A DNA stretch of 64,000 bases from Hevea brasiliensis (GCF_030052815.1 NC_079502.1:7220103-7284102); one strand, 5' to 3'; numbered from the stretch's first letter, positions 36,932 to 50,385 are shown. Notes: generated from the letters alone by a model not told the origin. Numbers and translations: made by a program.

Positions 36932-38794
36932 CCTTATGTCATTTTCAGAGCTTCTCTAGCTGCAAGCCCGCCTTCCGTCCATATTTCGTGGACCTCGGAA
37001 GAAGGCGATGCGACTGGGCCAAGAGGACGTCCCAACACAACCATTGTTCCGATTACTGGTCTGGCCACCAGATCGAGGCGAGGAGCATCTTTGAGAAGAG
37101 AAAACCTACCAGTTGATGAGTTGCCTTTAGTCCAGAGAGAAATCAATCTCCAATCTATAAGCCAAGAGTATAATTTGCGAATCGACTCTTTTGAGCTAAT
37201 CAAATGCCATGGCAATCTTCGGGCTGATCACTTCTTTGATGAAGGCGATCTTATCATGGTATACAAAGAGCAGCTGAAGGTCGTACTCCATTTTCCTTTG
37301 GACGAATTTTACAAAGTTGTCCTAAAGTTCCACCGTGTCTCGGTAGCTCAAGTGCATCCAAACTCCTTACAGACTTTAGTAGCCTTCTGGGGTCTCTGCC
37401 GAGCTAAGAAACTGGAGCCCAAGGCTAAAGTCTTTGCCAAGCTGCACAGGCTTACCCGAAGGAAGGATGATGAGTTTTGGTTCTTTCAGGCAAAGCCGAA
37501 CTGCGGGCTCTTCACCGATCTCCCTTCTTCGCTAAAGAACTGGAAGAACCAGTTCTTTATATTGAGGAGCAAAATTCCGAACGGCTTTGAGGGTATCCCT
37601 GGAGTTGGCAACACCTGGTCGCTTCGATCCCGAAGAAGATCACCTTAAATAAGGATGAAAACGCCATGGTAAAAGAGTTAAAGTCTCAGGCGTCCACCCA
37701 TAAATTCTCATACTTAGATGCGATTATGGCCGAACTGAAGTGGTAGATGATGCGGCTGATCACTGATGAAGACTATGAGCTTCAACTCTCTGACCTCAGT
37801 CCTGGTACAATCCATATCTCTAGCCTCTGAATCTTAGTGAACTCACTGACTTCTTCTCTGTGCAGGTATGACTGGTGGAGACGCTTTTAAGGAAAGCCGC
37901 AAGTGAAAGAGGGAGGTCTCCCGAAAGGTACGGGCGATGAAGGAGGCCACTGTTACTGCTGCTCAAACTCCTCAGCGAGAATTGGTAGAGGTACCGAGCT
38001 CCCCTCCCCGACCTCAGGAGCAGCCGATCCCAGAAGTAGAGGTCGTCATTCCTCCTCCTCAGCAGATCGAACTTCCGCCTCCCCCGCCTCCTCCGATCCC
38101 TTCCAATGTGGAAGGGGAGTCTTCTGGTCCTACTGTTAGGACGCTTTCTCAGGACACTCAACTCCTGATCCAATTAGTAGAAAGGAATTCTTCTACCCGA
38201 GGGAACCCCGGTTTAGCCAAAGTCATGGGCGCCTCTATCTGCTACCAAGAAGATCGGAACAGATTGGCAGAGGAAAGCATCGATGATATTCTAACTCAGA
38301 CAATGAGCTTGGGTTTCGAGGCTATTGCCAATCAACATGTAATCCGAGAGAAAGCCCACACCTTAAGGAGGGAGACTCTTAAGGCGGTCCAGGATACCTC
38401 AGCTACACAAGCTCAACTCTCCTCTGCTAATGACTACATTGCCAAAATGGAAGATCGGGTGAAGTAATACGAAGAGAGGATAGCGGAGGTGGAGTGGGAA
38501 CTTGAAGACTCCCAGGCTGGTCGATCTGCTGATCTCACTTGTTTTTTTGAGGAGCTTTGGGCGAAGGAGGAGGAGCTCTAGGCCAAGGAGGAAGAGCTCC
38601 AGGCCAAGGAAGAGGAAAGCATAACGAAAGAGGCTGGGGCATATGTGAACGCCCATAATGATCTCCTGGCCGAGTTGAGAAAGCGTTATCCTGAGGAGGA
38701 CTTCTCCTGGATGAATCAGCTTATTCTAGAGGCCGATGAGGAGAGCAATGAGGAGCCGGAGAGAGAGAGAGAGAGAGAATCAGAGAGCGGATGA
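36932..38794 (+). pseudogene. PF04195-like plus coiled-coil gene, copy 1 (broken)
   Basis: The first part (to about 37640) matches the domain often named putative gypsy-type transposon (PF04195): SFELIKCHGNLRADHFF, LHFPLDEFYKVVLKFH, VHPNSLQTLVAFWGLCR and LPSSLKNWKNQFF. A second part (37937-38794) has a Pro-rich linker, then charged coiled-coil repeats (EELWAKEEEL, QAKEEE), AYVNAHNDLLAEL, RKRYPEEDFSWM and an acidic Glu-rich end. Compared with copy 2 the leader with the start codon is missing, so no proper ATG remains. Stops interrupt the coiled coil at 38465-38467 (TAA) and 38578-38580 (TAG, where the repeat next to it has CAG). Such proteins are carried by plant LTR elements; their role is unknown. 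Confidence 0.75.
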
Positions 38795-39461
38795 TATACC
38801 TGGGGAGCAGGCTGGGGGTGATCCACCTGCTGAATGACTTGTATATATTTTACTTTGAAATGAATAGAAATCCTTTTTGTTCAATTTCTTGATAAGATCG
38901 GAAAGCATCCAAATTGTATGAGTACCTAATTGTTTGAACATATTTGAACATTAAACTTGAAAGCGATTATTAATTAGAGTATAAGAGATCGAAAAAACAT
39001 TACACGTAAGCATGAGATCAGACTAAGCCATGACCAAATATCGGGTAAAACTTTAGAACATTAGAATTGCAAAGACTTGACATTGACTTGAACTCTTAAG
39101 ATCGGAATCGTCATTAGACCGGATAACAACCTTAACTTTGTTTTAAGGAAAATCTGGGGTCTTCAAACGAGAAGCTCGATCACCTCATTAGTTGAATGAA
39201 GTTCTACAATATTTGTACAAAGAGATCTGGGAGCATCAGTAGGCAAGACTAAATGGTCTGGAGACCCAATATTGATTCGAACCCATATGATAAGAGATCG
39301 GAAAACAATTAACTAAGTGTGGGATAGGTTTATTCCATGGTCGAGCAATCGGTGAGTTCGAAAAAGTCATTTGTGATCAAAGGACATCGGTTGAGAGAGG
39401 ATAATAAAGTCGATTTTAAAGTCCCTTGACTTCGGAGGTCAGCCAAAATATGGTGTCGACA

Positions 39462-42225
39462 CTAGTCTCTCTATCTGCGATAGCAATAAACAGCCATCGC
39501 TAAGTACTATGACTCAGTGGTGCACAAAATACTAAAATAAAATTTTATGCATAAATCAAATCACATTTATTCAAATATGGTACTAAAAATGAAAACAAAT
39601 ACAAAATACAAATTATAATTTTAGTCAAAACAGTATTGTTTCGGAAGTCTCAAAACAAATTTCATAAAAACACACAGTTATATCACGCCATTAGTATAAT
39701 GTTCATCTCAATAGCCAGAGGCTTATGAGGAATCTCAAGGCTAGCTAGCTCAATCTATGGGTACCCATTCAATTGCTCCCTCTACTGGCACACACCTCAA
39801 TACTTCAGCCAGAGAGGGAATTAAAATTCAAAACTAATTCCTCCCACTAGGTATGCTAGTGAAGCATTCAGATATATGGTCATGACACTATGATTTCAAA
39901 ACTATATTAACATTTTACTAAACATTTATTAACAATTCAAACACATACAATTGCATTTCCAACAATTTAGGTAAAAAGCATAATATTCATTTCAGTCACA
40001 AATTTGCAATAAAGATAAATCATAATTTATTCATCAAAACAAATTGTCAAAGAGAATTTACAAAAAAAATTTTATGTTGTACACAAATCTCGTACGAGTC
40101 GCCTCTAGGCCTTGACTCGATGTTTGCTTTCCTTTCTTCGTATTCTTCTCAACTAAAACACATAATTTGCAGTGTTTCAGTATCACAACTTATAATAAAT
40201 CCAATAAATAAATTCATATCTACTTAATTCTAATCTTAATATGCTTAAAATCAGGTTCTTAAAAATTTGCATTTTGGGGTTACTATTAATGGCACTATTC
40301 AAGCCAAAATGTTGACTTTCTCATGTTTAATAGGTATGTGAATTCCAATTACACCCACATACCACATTTTGGGTGCCTAATTTGTTAGTTTTGGTTGTCA
40401 TTTCAATTTCTAACTCTCCTAAGAGAAATTGCCATTTTTCAGTTTTGATCCCTTGTTTTGCACTGTTCCATTGGTCTAGTTATTGTGGAAATTTGACTAA
40501 GTGTTTTTCATAAAAGTTGTTCCTTATTGTCTTACCTTTAATTTTTGAATCACTCTATTTGGAGTTTTGTAGCCCAAGATATGGTCATTTTTCTAAGGCT
40601 AGTCGGATTGGTATTACCCAGAATTTATGGGCTTGTTTAGGTTCTAGCAGTTTTAGACAACTAACTTTGAGTGGCAATATGACTTAATTATGGGCAGAAT
40701 TTGGGTTGGTGCTCTTCATGAAAGTTGTAGTGCTATGTCATACATTTCCAATGCCATAAAAATCAGGTCATTTGGACCTGTCTAGACCAAGTTATGGCCA
40801 AATGAACAATTGATCATTTCTGTATAGTGGCAATGCACAATATCCGGGTTTGACCTAATTGTTCACTATCTAAATGTCATTTTATGGGCATACTTTCTAA
40901 ATGAAAAATGTGCCATTATGTGTCTACTTTCATTCTCAATTGGCCTCATACCAATGGAATTGGTAAAATTTCAGTTTTGGTCCCTGGAATGGACCTAGGT
41001 CAAATTGCCAGATTGGGACCCCTAACGAATCCAAATTGCTTTTCAATTCTACCAATTCCAACATATCACAAATGGTCTCAATTGACCATTTCTAACCTCA
41101 ATTAGGGTCATTTGTATCAATTGACTATTTCTTCCAATTTCTCTCCCAATTCTATGAATTCAAGAACCCTAAATTTTTGAAATCAATCAATTCACTTTAA
41201 ATTCAATGTATAATTCACTTAATCCACCTCAAGTAAGCTTAATTTCATGTCCAATTTAACTTAAGCATACTAAACCCTAATCCTCTAGAGTTGACCGAAA
41301 TTTGCACTTCTTCAAATCCTCTATAATTACTTTCAATTCTTACTTATTTGATTACACCTACACTAGTTTACGAGGCATACATACAAAATAAGGTGTAATA
41401 GTTACTAACCTTTCTTTGATTTTCACCTCTTCAATTTCCTCTCTTTTCTTCCTTTCTTTTCTTCCTCAATCTCCTTGCCTAGTGTAGATTGAAAGCTTTT
41501 TAGGGTTTAGGGTTGGAATTTATGGGATAAAACCAAGTTATTCAAGCTTAAAAAGCTTGTTAATAGAGGAAAGTATGGAGAGAGAGGGAAGCTTGGGTTT
41601 GGCTGGTTGGATAGGGAAGAGAGAATGAGTGTTTTTTTTTTTAATTTTGTTGTATTTTTATGTTTAACTTAGTTTATTTGACTTGGTCAAAAATTAAAGA
41701 AATCAAAAATTTATTTTGACATCATATGTGATGTCATCAAGGTGATGCAATAAGTCATTTTTCATTTCTTTTTCTATTTCCTTTAATTTCCCATTCTTCT
41801 TTAATTTAATTCTCTATTCCGAAATTTTTATTTCTTCGATTTTATTAGATAGTTAGGTCAGGAGTCACCTCTAGGGGTGAATTGACCAAATTACTCTTTG
41901 CCAGTCTAATCCGATTTGCAAGTAATTCAATATTTCTTTCGGACATTAAGACCGCGGCGTCACAATTTCTGGTTCAAAATTAGGGTTAAGACTGACCTCG
42001 CAGTCACTTTCCTATAAGGTCACCCATGGCTGTGACCCTCAGCTCATTTAACTTTTTATGCTTTATTTTTCTTGTTTATATTTAACTATCTGGTAATCAC
42101 TATTTATTTTCATTCAGGGCTTTTCTAGGTGTCTTAAATGTGATTCTAATCCCCTTAATTGTCCATACCGACACCGGTCACCGGAATAGTGAAATATACC
42201 AGGCTATGCATGTAGGGTTGTTACA
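39462..42225 (-). mobile_element. LTR-derived segment, right part
   Basis: In minus orientation the segment starts TGTAACAACCCTACATGC at 42225 and has the GGTGACCGG-type wording common at the start of some plant Ty3/gypsy LTRs. It joins the 32740-33235 part once the 6.2-kb unit is removed, giving about 3.3 kb in all. No ORF of interest. It is probably a solo LTR or LTR fragment, and the target duplication is not confirmed. Confidence 0.55.
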
Positions 42226-44755
42226 CATATTGCCTGTTACATTAGCAACAAAATTGAAATAAATTTATATTAGTACATTACGAGAATTTATTTAATTGAA
42301 AATATTCAATTTCATTAATGACCTAGAAAAATACATCAATTCATGAAAATATATAATAAACAATATTAGCGATCTATATATAATAAACAATATTAACGAT
42401 CTACATTCTTTATAGGGCAACTTTGTCTATTATGTCCTGGTTCACGACAAATGGAACAGTAGATTGTTGACCTCTCCCTTAATTTTCCCTTAAGCATCCA
42501 ATTCATTTTGTTATTCCTTCTACTGGACATTGGTCTCCCTTTCTGCCTTTTCCTTGTTGAGTCAGGAACAAGAGGATCGCCATTTGATTCTGGCCAATAA
42601 ACTTCATCTCCAAGAGCATGGAACATTAACTCATAACATTTCAATGTTCGTTCCAACTTATAATAATCAGACACATATTGCTCACAATATATTGCTTTGG
42701 ATTAGCATGTTGCAATGACATGAGAGCACGGGATTCTCATCTCTTGGAATTTTCCACAACTGCAAGCTTGATCATTTAGCTTGACCACCTACTTATGACC
42801 TTACCTACCAGTCCTCACTTCAAATTCACCACAATTGGTGTTGAAGACACGGACATGATGTCCATTTGCTTTTTGTGCATTTTCTTGTAAAATTTTGCTA
42901 CACAATTACGTGAACTTAAAGCCCATTTGTTCTTCTTCTCAAAACGTCATGCGTCGTGCATTAAAATACTCCATGCATTGAGAAAATATTTTTTCTACCA
43001 TTGCAGTTATTGGTAATGCACGTAATCCTTTAAGCATTCCGTTCATTGACTCAATAGTGTTTGTCGTCATTGACCCATACCTTTTACCTCCGTCATGAGA
43101 TCGAGTCCACTTTTGCGAATCTATCTTTACTGCCCAATCATATGTTTCTTGATGCATATCTCGAATTTTGTACATTGCTTCATAAAATTTCTTCTTTTGG
43201 TTTTGATGCGCTGTAATCATTCAGAATGAAAATTTTTTTTATCAGTTATTGCCTTATATTATTACTCTATTTAAATTTAAAAATGTACATAATAGTTTTT
43301 GTACTAACCAGCCTTACATAATGCGTCTTTCATGACTGAATTCTTAAACTTCGTATTATAATTGCTTAAGCTGTGCCGAATGCAAAACCGGTGATGAGCT
43401 GTAGGAGGTTGCCACCAATCATCCTGCATTGCCTTTATAATCCCTTTGTGTCTGTCCGATATGACACATATATCTTCTCGGTCAGTGACAAACACTCTTA
43501 AACATTTCATAAACCAGTCCCAATTCCTTCCATCTTCACAATCAACAATGGCCCATGCAATGGGAAAGATATGGTTATTTCCATCCAGGGCTGTTGCACA
43601 AAATAAACAGCCTTTATACTTCCCGTACAAAAAAGTGGAGTCAATGCATATAATAGGGCGACAATGCTTAAATCCCTCAATTAATTGTTTAAATGACCAA
43701 AACATCCGGTCAAAAACCTTGTATCCCAAAACTAAATGATTATCGATAAATAATTCATCATCTTCAATTAGGACAGGAGATCCAGGGTTTTGCTTGCACA
43801 ATGTTATCATTAATCGTCTCAACCGACCATAAGATTCTTCCCAACCTCCATAAATCTTTACAATTGCTATATGTCTTGCCTTCCAAGTTTTCCTATAACT
43901 AAGTTCATAACCGATTTTGTCTTTACATTCAGCTTGTAAGGCTGAAATCTTTACACTCGGTTGTTGTTCAACTAAAGGCATTATGAAATGACAAATAATT
44001 TTTGAATCCAATTTGTAATGATCCTTTGAGATGGCTGGATTTGAACACGTATGAGGTCCATTGTAACGAGTAATTTTCCATACATCTAGACCTTCTTGCC
44101 GGGACGCATGCATTCTCCACTTACAATTACTATTCTTATCACTGCATTTAATAGCATATGTTCAACTCTTGGTCTCCTCCTTACAAAAGTCATGGTGTCT
44201 TAATATGTGATATTTTTTAGCAGCATTTTTAACAGCCTCTCTTGACGAAAATAACATACCAACTTCAAACTCCTTCGACTCGTCCCAAAGTGAAGAAGAT
44301 GTTGGTTTTGAGAATGTGTCAACAGTTAATAAGGAAAAATCTATTTCTGAGTAAGGTGGAGGAGGCACAATCGAGATAACTGGGTTTGACACACTACTAT
44401 TATAGTAATTAACCAAATTCAAATTTGCCATAATCATCATTATTTGTGTCATCATCGTAACAAAAAAATTCATCTTCGTCTTCTGAATCTTCCTCATCTT
44501 CATCATTGATGCAATAATCATTGTTGTCCGATTCATGTTCGATATCCAATTCACTTGTACCAACATCATGACCTTGAATTCGAACGTCAATTGCACTGTT
44601 ATTGACATCATCCGCAACCTCAGCATTTTTTAATGTACCGACATTTGATGGGCTCGCTTCATCTACTACATTTACACTACCATCGGGTCGGTAAATGTCA
44701 ACGTACAATTCTATTGATTCCAAACCCCCAATTTGCTCAATGAAATTAAACATTA

Positions 44756-44760
44756 TTGAC
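44756..44760 (+). repeat. Target duplication TTGAC, left copy
   Basis: Repeated at 50748-50752 on the other side of the 6-kb unit. It lies within the transposase coding sequence, whose frame is continuous across one copy. Confidence 0.93.
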
Positions 44761-45343
44761 TGTCGACACCATATTTTGGCCGACCCCTAGAATCAATAAA
44801 AATTCTTCTTTGAACAGCTAATCACGTTTCCGATCCCTCTTTGATAGGCGGTCACATTTCCGATCTCTCCTCACAAAGGATTGAATCAATGCTAAGTCCT
44901 CATATTCATTAAAGCCTTGCCGATCTCTCAAATCATTTACCGACCTCTCAAACCCGTTGTCGAACTTCCGGACCAGTCAAGTATATTCCTGATCTCTGTT
45001 GATAAATAAAATGAACTGGCACTAGATCTTTTCCTACCAGTTTTATTACCAACCTCCTTTCCAAATGTTTAAGAGCTAAAGTTTTGGTTCGATTTAATGA
45101 GGATTCAGATCTTAAGTGTTCGAGTTAAATTTTCAATCAAGTTCCGTTCAGCATTTCTTCCCTACCGATCTCGTGCTTAAAGTACTTTCCGATCTCTTAT
45201 ACTTAGAATAATAATCGCATTTAGTTTTCGATTTGCTGTGCTCATACAATCAAATACTCAGACAAACAATGGTTTAAAATTTTCCGATCACAATCATTCA
45301 TTGAACAAAGAGGCATTTCATTTCATGTCATAATCTGTACAAG

Positions 45344-47213
45344 TTATTCGGCTGGGGGATCACCCCCAGCCTGATCTACATTTGGATCACTCTCCCTCTC
45401 TCCCTCACCTTCGGCTTCCTCCTCACTATCTTCGCCGTCGCCCTCGGGAGCCAGGTCATCCATCCAGGAGAAGTCCTCTTCAGGGTAGCGCTTTTGGAGT
45501 TCGGCCAAGAGATCCTTATGAGCATTCACATAGGCTCCGGCTATTCCTGACACCATCTCTTCATCTTTCTCCTTAAGCTCTTGGCCTTTCTCTGTAAGCT
45601 CCTTATCCTTCGCGTTAAGCTCCTCTATAAGTTGAGCGACTGGCGAGCCGTTGGCCTGAAGTGCCTGGACTTCTCTGAGAGCCCGTTCTCTTTCAGCCAG
45701 GTCACGAGACTTCTCGGCCAGCTGGTCTTCATGGTACTTCGCCCGTCCCTCGACTTGAGATATATAATCCCGAGCGGATGAGAGTTGGGATCGGAGGGAA
45801 GTCAATTCTCGATTTTTCTTCCCGACCTCCTTTCCCAGACGTTGAATCTTGTCCCTCACCAGGGTCTGGTTCACCCGACACTCCACATACAAGCACATGG
45901 TTCGAGTCAAGAGATCATCGAGACCATTCTGGGATAGCCTGTCCCGATCCTCTTGAAAGAAGATGGTAGATCCCAGGACTTTGGCAAAATCGGAGTTCTC
46001 CCTAACATCGGTTATTCTTCAAGCGATCGATCGATTCGAGCGCCACGAGAAGAGGTCCTCCCGGAAGATTGAGAAGGCTCCTTCCGTGCTTGGAATAATC
46101 GAGAGAGGCGGGTCGCTCTTCCGATCTAGGAGGAGATCGGACGGCTTCAGTGGTCGGCGGACCAAGGTTGAGGCGGGTCTCTTTGTATCTCCCTGTGTTC
46201 GTGGCCGGTGTTTGAAGTCGTTCAACGCTTCATCTCTTTTATCTTCCGAGATCTCTCTTTCTTTCTTTCGTTTCCTAGAACCTTCACCACCCGCCATACC
46301 GCACGTAAAAGAGGTTAGTGAGATCGCTAAGGTCCCGAGCGAGATATAGAAAATACCAATGCCGAGGTCGAGAGCGGAAGTTCACGATCTCACGGTGATC
46401 GATGCATGGTCCAATGGTGCGATTCAGCCACCGCATTTGGACAGAATATTTTAGAGTGGCGGCGACTTTTCAGCTCCATCACTATTAAGCTTTCCTCTTG
46501 ACTCGTGGTAATGTGCTTCGGCGAGGCCCTGGTACCACCACTACGAGGAAAGTCCTCAAAGCGGCTCGGATCTTTACTCCTCGTAATGAAGAACCGGTTC
46601 TTCCAATTCTTAAGGGATGAGGGCAGATCGGAAAAGAGTCCGCAATGAGGCTTCACTGAAAGAACCGATGTTCGTCATCCTTTGTCGAGTTAGTGCAGCT
46701 TCTGGCGAACACCTTAGCCGTAGGTCTGATTCCCTTAGCTCGGCATAGACCTCGGAAAGCTACCAAGATCCGCCACGAGTTGGGGTGGATTTGAACAATG
46801 GATGCTCGGTGAAGTTTTAGGACCTCCTTATAGAAATCGTCTAGAGGGAATCTCAGACCGGCCTTTAACTGTTCCTCGTACACCATAACCATGTCATCCT
46901 CTTCAAAAGAATGATCGACACGAAGATCGCCATGGCACTTGATCAGCTCATATGAATCAGGACAAATATTGTATTCTTGAACAAACGATTGCAGATCGGA
47001 TTCTCGAAGAACCGACGGAAGCTCGTCTATAGGAAGGGTCTCTCTCCTTGAAGTAGGTGCAAGCCTTGATAGTATGACCCGTCCCCGACCTCGAGCAGAG
47101 ACCCTAGGGGGTTTAGGTTGCGTGCTTGGTCCGACTACCTCTTCTTCATCGGAAGACCATGAGAACTGAATGGAAGGAGGGCTCGCCGCTCTCTGACCTT
47201 CGGCACAGCTCAT
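45344..47213 (-). pseudogene. PF04195-like plus coiled-coil gene, copy 2
   Basis: Starts at ATG 47213 (MSCAEGQRAASPP), about 160 bases after the TATAAATA box at 47379-47372. The domain shows SYELIKCHGDLRVDHSFEE, LRFPLDDFYKEVLKLH, QIHPNSWRILVAFRGLCR and, after a frame change at about 46655, LPSSLKNWKNRFF. A following exon region has basic MAGGEGSRKRKKERE. The last exon (45910-45344) is a long coiled coil (KEVGKKNRELTSLRSQL, EDQLAEKSRDLAERER, ELNAKDKELTEKGQELKEK) with AHKDLLAELQKRYPEEDF and an acidic end. Intron limits between the parts are not clear. It is the better preserved of the two copies and gives the likely true start. The role is unknown; a Gag-like structural function is one possibility. 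Confidence 0.75.
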
Positions 47214-47371
47214 TTTCAAAAGAAACAAAGAACTTAAACTAAAAAGAGGATCAAAGCCCTTACCGGAGTCTGATCGGCGTCGGAAGAACTTGAGAAAGCG
47301 AGAGGACTTCGAAGTTGTGAGCAGGGGATTGAAAATGGAATGAGAGAACAACTGGCTAACCCTCCCACCCC

Positions 47372-47379
47372 TATTTATA
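47372..47379 (-). promoter_or_regulatory. TATA box of the unit's internal gene (copy 2)
   Basis: Minus strand TATAAATAGGGG. It corresponds to the TATAAAAAGGGG of copy 1 at 36901. Confidence 0.7.
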
Positions 47380-47639
47380 CTAGTCCGAGCATTTAATGCT
47401 CGCGAGGTTCTAGGCAGCGCATCGATTGGTGGGACTCGACAGCTGTTCTGACACTTCTCTCAAATATCCGAATGTTCAGAGATCGGTTAATTGGAGATCG
47501 ACATAATAAGTTAAATATTTTGAATAAAGGATCAGTTAAGTATCATTCAAGTAAAGAACCAGATCGGATAACCACATTAGAGATCGGAAAATAATCAATG
47601 CAAAAATAATAAGATGATAACCGACAAAATAAAGTCTTT

Positions 47640-47855
47640 ATTTTCAAAAGTTCGGATTACATCATTTGGGCGATCTCTAGGGATCGGATTACACTAACAT
47701 TGGATCACATCATTTCTGTGATCTCTAGAGATCGGATTGCATTGAAAATAAAATACATCATTTGGGCGATCTCTAGGGATCAGACTACAAGTGGGCAATC
47801 TCTAGAGATCTGATTACATTTCAGGATTACATCATTTGGGCGATCTCTAGAGACC
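47640..47855 (-). repeat. Short repeat array with GATCGGATTACATCATT core
   Basis: About five units of 40-55 bp, each combining ATCATTT(G)GGGCGATCTCTAGNGATC with GGATTACA. This is an expanded version of the three-unit array in copy 1 (36530-36630). Confidence 0.8.
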
Positions 47856-50044
47856 GGTGGAACATCCTATCTAAAAGGCCTATGTCAAAGCCTAGTCTTG
47901 TGGCTGAATCAAAAGATGTGTTCGATCAGGAGACCGGCTATTGACATCGGACAGATGTACAGCTCAGATGGGGTGATTATGACTCCCATGAAGATGAGAG
48001 ACATCGTCACCGATGTTACCACTCGAAACCGACCCACTGTCGGAACACCCAATGTGGAGGAAAGACGCTGTCGGAACACCCAATGCGGTGAGAAGCCGAA
48101 TGAACTCAGTTGAGCGACTCGAGATCGGTACAACTGAGGTCTGCAATACAGATCGGTCAAATCCAGTTCTCTCACCATCGTAAGTTAAGGTCATGTGATC
48201 ACCGGGATCATAAATTTTCAGTCGGTGAGTAAAGGAGTCCATCGGAAAAAGATCAAAGCCACAGTTATGGCCAGAACTTCCGCCGGAGCAGCTAGAACAG
48301 GGTAAGTAAGAAAGGAAGAGAGGAAAGTCAGATGAAGAAAATGTCTCCGTCGACAGGGGTATATATAGGGGGAAATGGGCATTTAATGCTGAGCGGAAAA
48401 CGAAGCGGACGCTTCGAGAATCGAGATGTAATTAATGCTTGGACCGAATCCAGACTGATTAAGGGATAATAGAGATCGGGAGATAGGAGATCAGCATGAG
48501 AGATCGGAATAGGAGCTAGGGGAGGGATCGGAAGGCAAAAAGAATAAGACAAATTCCAATAACCGTCGTCAGAATCAGAGCCGAGGTAGTTAAGGCGTTG
48601 CAGACGAGATCTCACCGCACGCCTAAGAATCGCCCGCACGTCGACAGTGCGTGGTATGTCATGACAGTCCTGTACATCCCAATCTCCACCGTTGATCCCA
48701 CTTGTAAGGACAAACCCGGAACCCTTAGATCAAGAGAGAAGACGACAATACCAGCGTCTTTCGCTCTTAACCCTCGGATCGTTCCGGACAAGGAAATTTG
48801 GGACCGTCAGATGGAAAGAAGAAAAGGACAAATATTATGAAGAGTGATCTCAACCATTCATTTTGATTCTCTTTAATTCCTGAACCTCCGATCATGTCTT
48901 TCGAAATCTTGACCCTCCATCTCCCTCAAAATAAATCCTGACCCTTCACGAAGAGCACCCGATTCCTATAAATACCTGCATAAAAATTGTTCGACGGACG
49001 GAAAAAAGGGACGAGAGGCTGTTATTATAGCAAGAGGAACTCTGAAAATTCATTTAGTTTGTTACTCTGCTATTTAGGAGTGTCGATTAAAAGGACTTTG
49101 GAAACTAGTTTTCTGAAGTGTTTTCTTGAAGAGATTTTGAATACTGGAACTCTATATTTCCAGTTTGTTCATTATCTGGTCATACTCTCACTTTCTGTCT
49201 TTTATCATCTCTGTTTTCACTGCCCAAGATCAACTTCATATCACTCATTTCTTTAGCTAAGTACCCTCCAGTTCACGAAGAACACCACCCTCAGGCTAAT
49301 CAGTCTACTTTCTCATCCCTGTTTGCCACCCCGTAACTATTTTAGTAGACCCGGCTCCTCACAGGTAAGAGTTCATACTGCTGTTTACGTTTATTTTCTG
49401 CACTTCCTTTGTTCTTCATACATCTGCAACTCTCTTCAAGATTATTTTGTACGAGAGAACCCAAGAAAAATGTTGTTGTAAGAGTTCATACTACTGTTTT
49501 ATTAAGTGTCTACGTTTATTTCCCGCATTTTCCTTGTTCTTCTTACATCTGCGATTTTCTTCAAGACCATTTCTGCACAAGCAATCCCAAAGAATGACAC
49601 TCCCAAATCATCTATTTAGTGATCAGTTCATTTTTGTTAATCTTCATCTTTTTTGAAAGCAAGTTTTCTAACTCCTAGTAGTATGTAAGTGGTTGGGTAA
49701 ACGTAGGTAACTGCAACTTAGGGGTCTCTTTTAAAAGAGAGAACATGAATAACACGTCAGGAAGATAGCCAAACTATTAGGCCGACGTAAACAGCAATTC
49801 GACAAAGATGTCATAAAGGGGAATAAGACCAAAGTAAACGAAACAGAGTAGATCGGTCATTAATAGATATTGGTAAAATGAACGCATGGAAGGTCGGTTA
49901 ATCAAGTCTAGTTTTCCCTATCTAGTCAAAAGGTATCGAGAAGCCTTATCCCCAGCATCTTAGAACGCCAGAATCCTTAGCTTTAGGTTCTTATGTCATG
50001 TAGTTGAAATTAAAAATCCGGGAGATCGGAGAAATCCCTTCCAG

Positions 50045-50385
50045 GCTCCTGTTAATCTGAAAGAGATCGGAAGAGAGTTCTTATCCGGTCTCAATCCAAA
50101 ATTTTAATAAACGTAAAAAGAGATCGGAGGAGAGTTCTTATCCGGTCTCCCTTCAAAATTTTAATAAACATTAAATAGGGATCGGAGGAGAGTTCTTATC
50201 CGGTCTCAACTCAAAACATTAATAAATAACTCTAAAGGAGATCGGAGGAGGGTTCTTATCCGGTCTCCCCTCAAAATTTTAATAAATAACTTAAAAGAGA
50301 TCGGAGGAGGGTTCTTATCCGGTCTCCCCTCAAAATTTTAATAAACAACTTAAAAGAGATCGGAGGAGGGTTCTTATCCGATTCT
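50045..50385 (-). repeat. Tandem array with GAGAGTTCTTATCCGG core (copy 2)
   Basis: Six units of 57-60 bp, each AGATCGGAGGAGAGTTCTTATCCGGTCTC or close, followed by CAAAATTTTAATAAA. Inverted homologue of the copy 1 array, but more uniform. Confidence 0.9.

Larger units (their letters stand above)
33236..39461 (+). mobile_element. 6.2-kb TG...CA unit carrying a gene (copy 1)
   Basis: The unit begins TGTCGCAAGG and ends GGTGTCGACA, flanked by a perfect 5-bp duplication CTAGT (33231-33235 and 39462-39466). Five-base duplications with TG/CA ends are the product of LTR-retrotransposon integrase. I see no repeat of the first few hundred bases near the end, so there are no internal LTR pairs. It carries, in order: the conserved GGTTCGGG...TTAGGCACCCC block (33391-33425), an array of TAAGAACTCTCC repeats, TATA boxes near 35260 and 36901, and a broken gene (36932-38794). 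A homologous unit in the other orientation lies at 44761-50747. Either it is a very large solo LTR with a resident gene, or an LTR-less non-autonomous element. Confidence 0.8.

Noticed and set aside
45382..46349. Plus-strand frames across the copy 2 gene
   Set aside because: They mirror the coiled-coil and basic exons on the minus strand, which have clear family resemblance.
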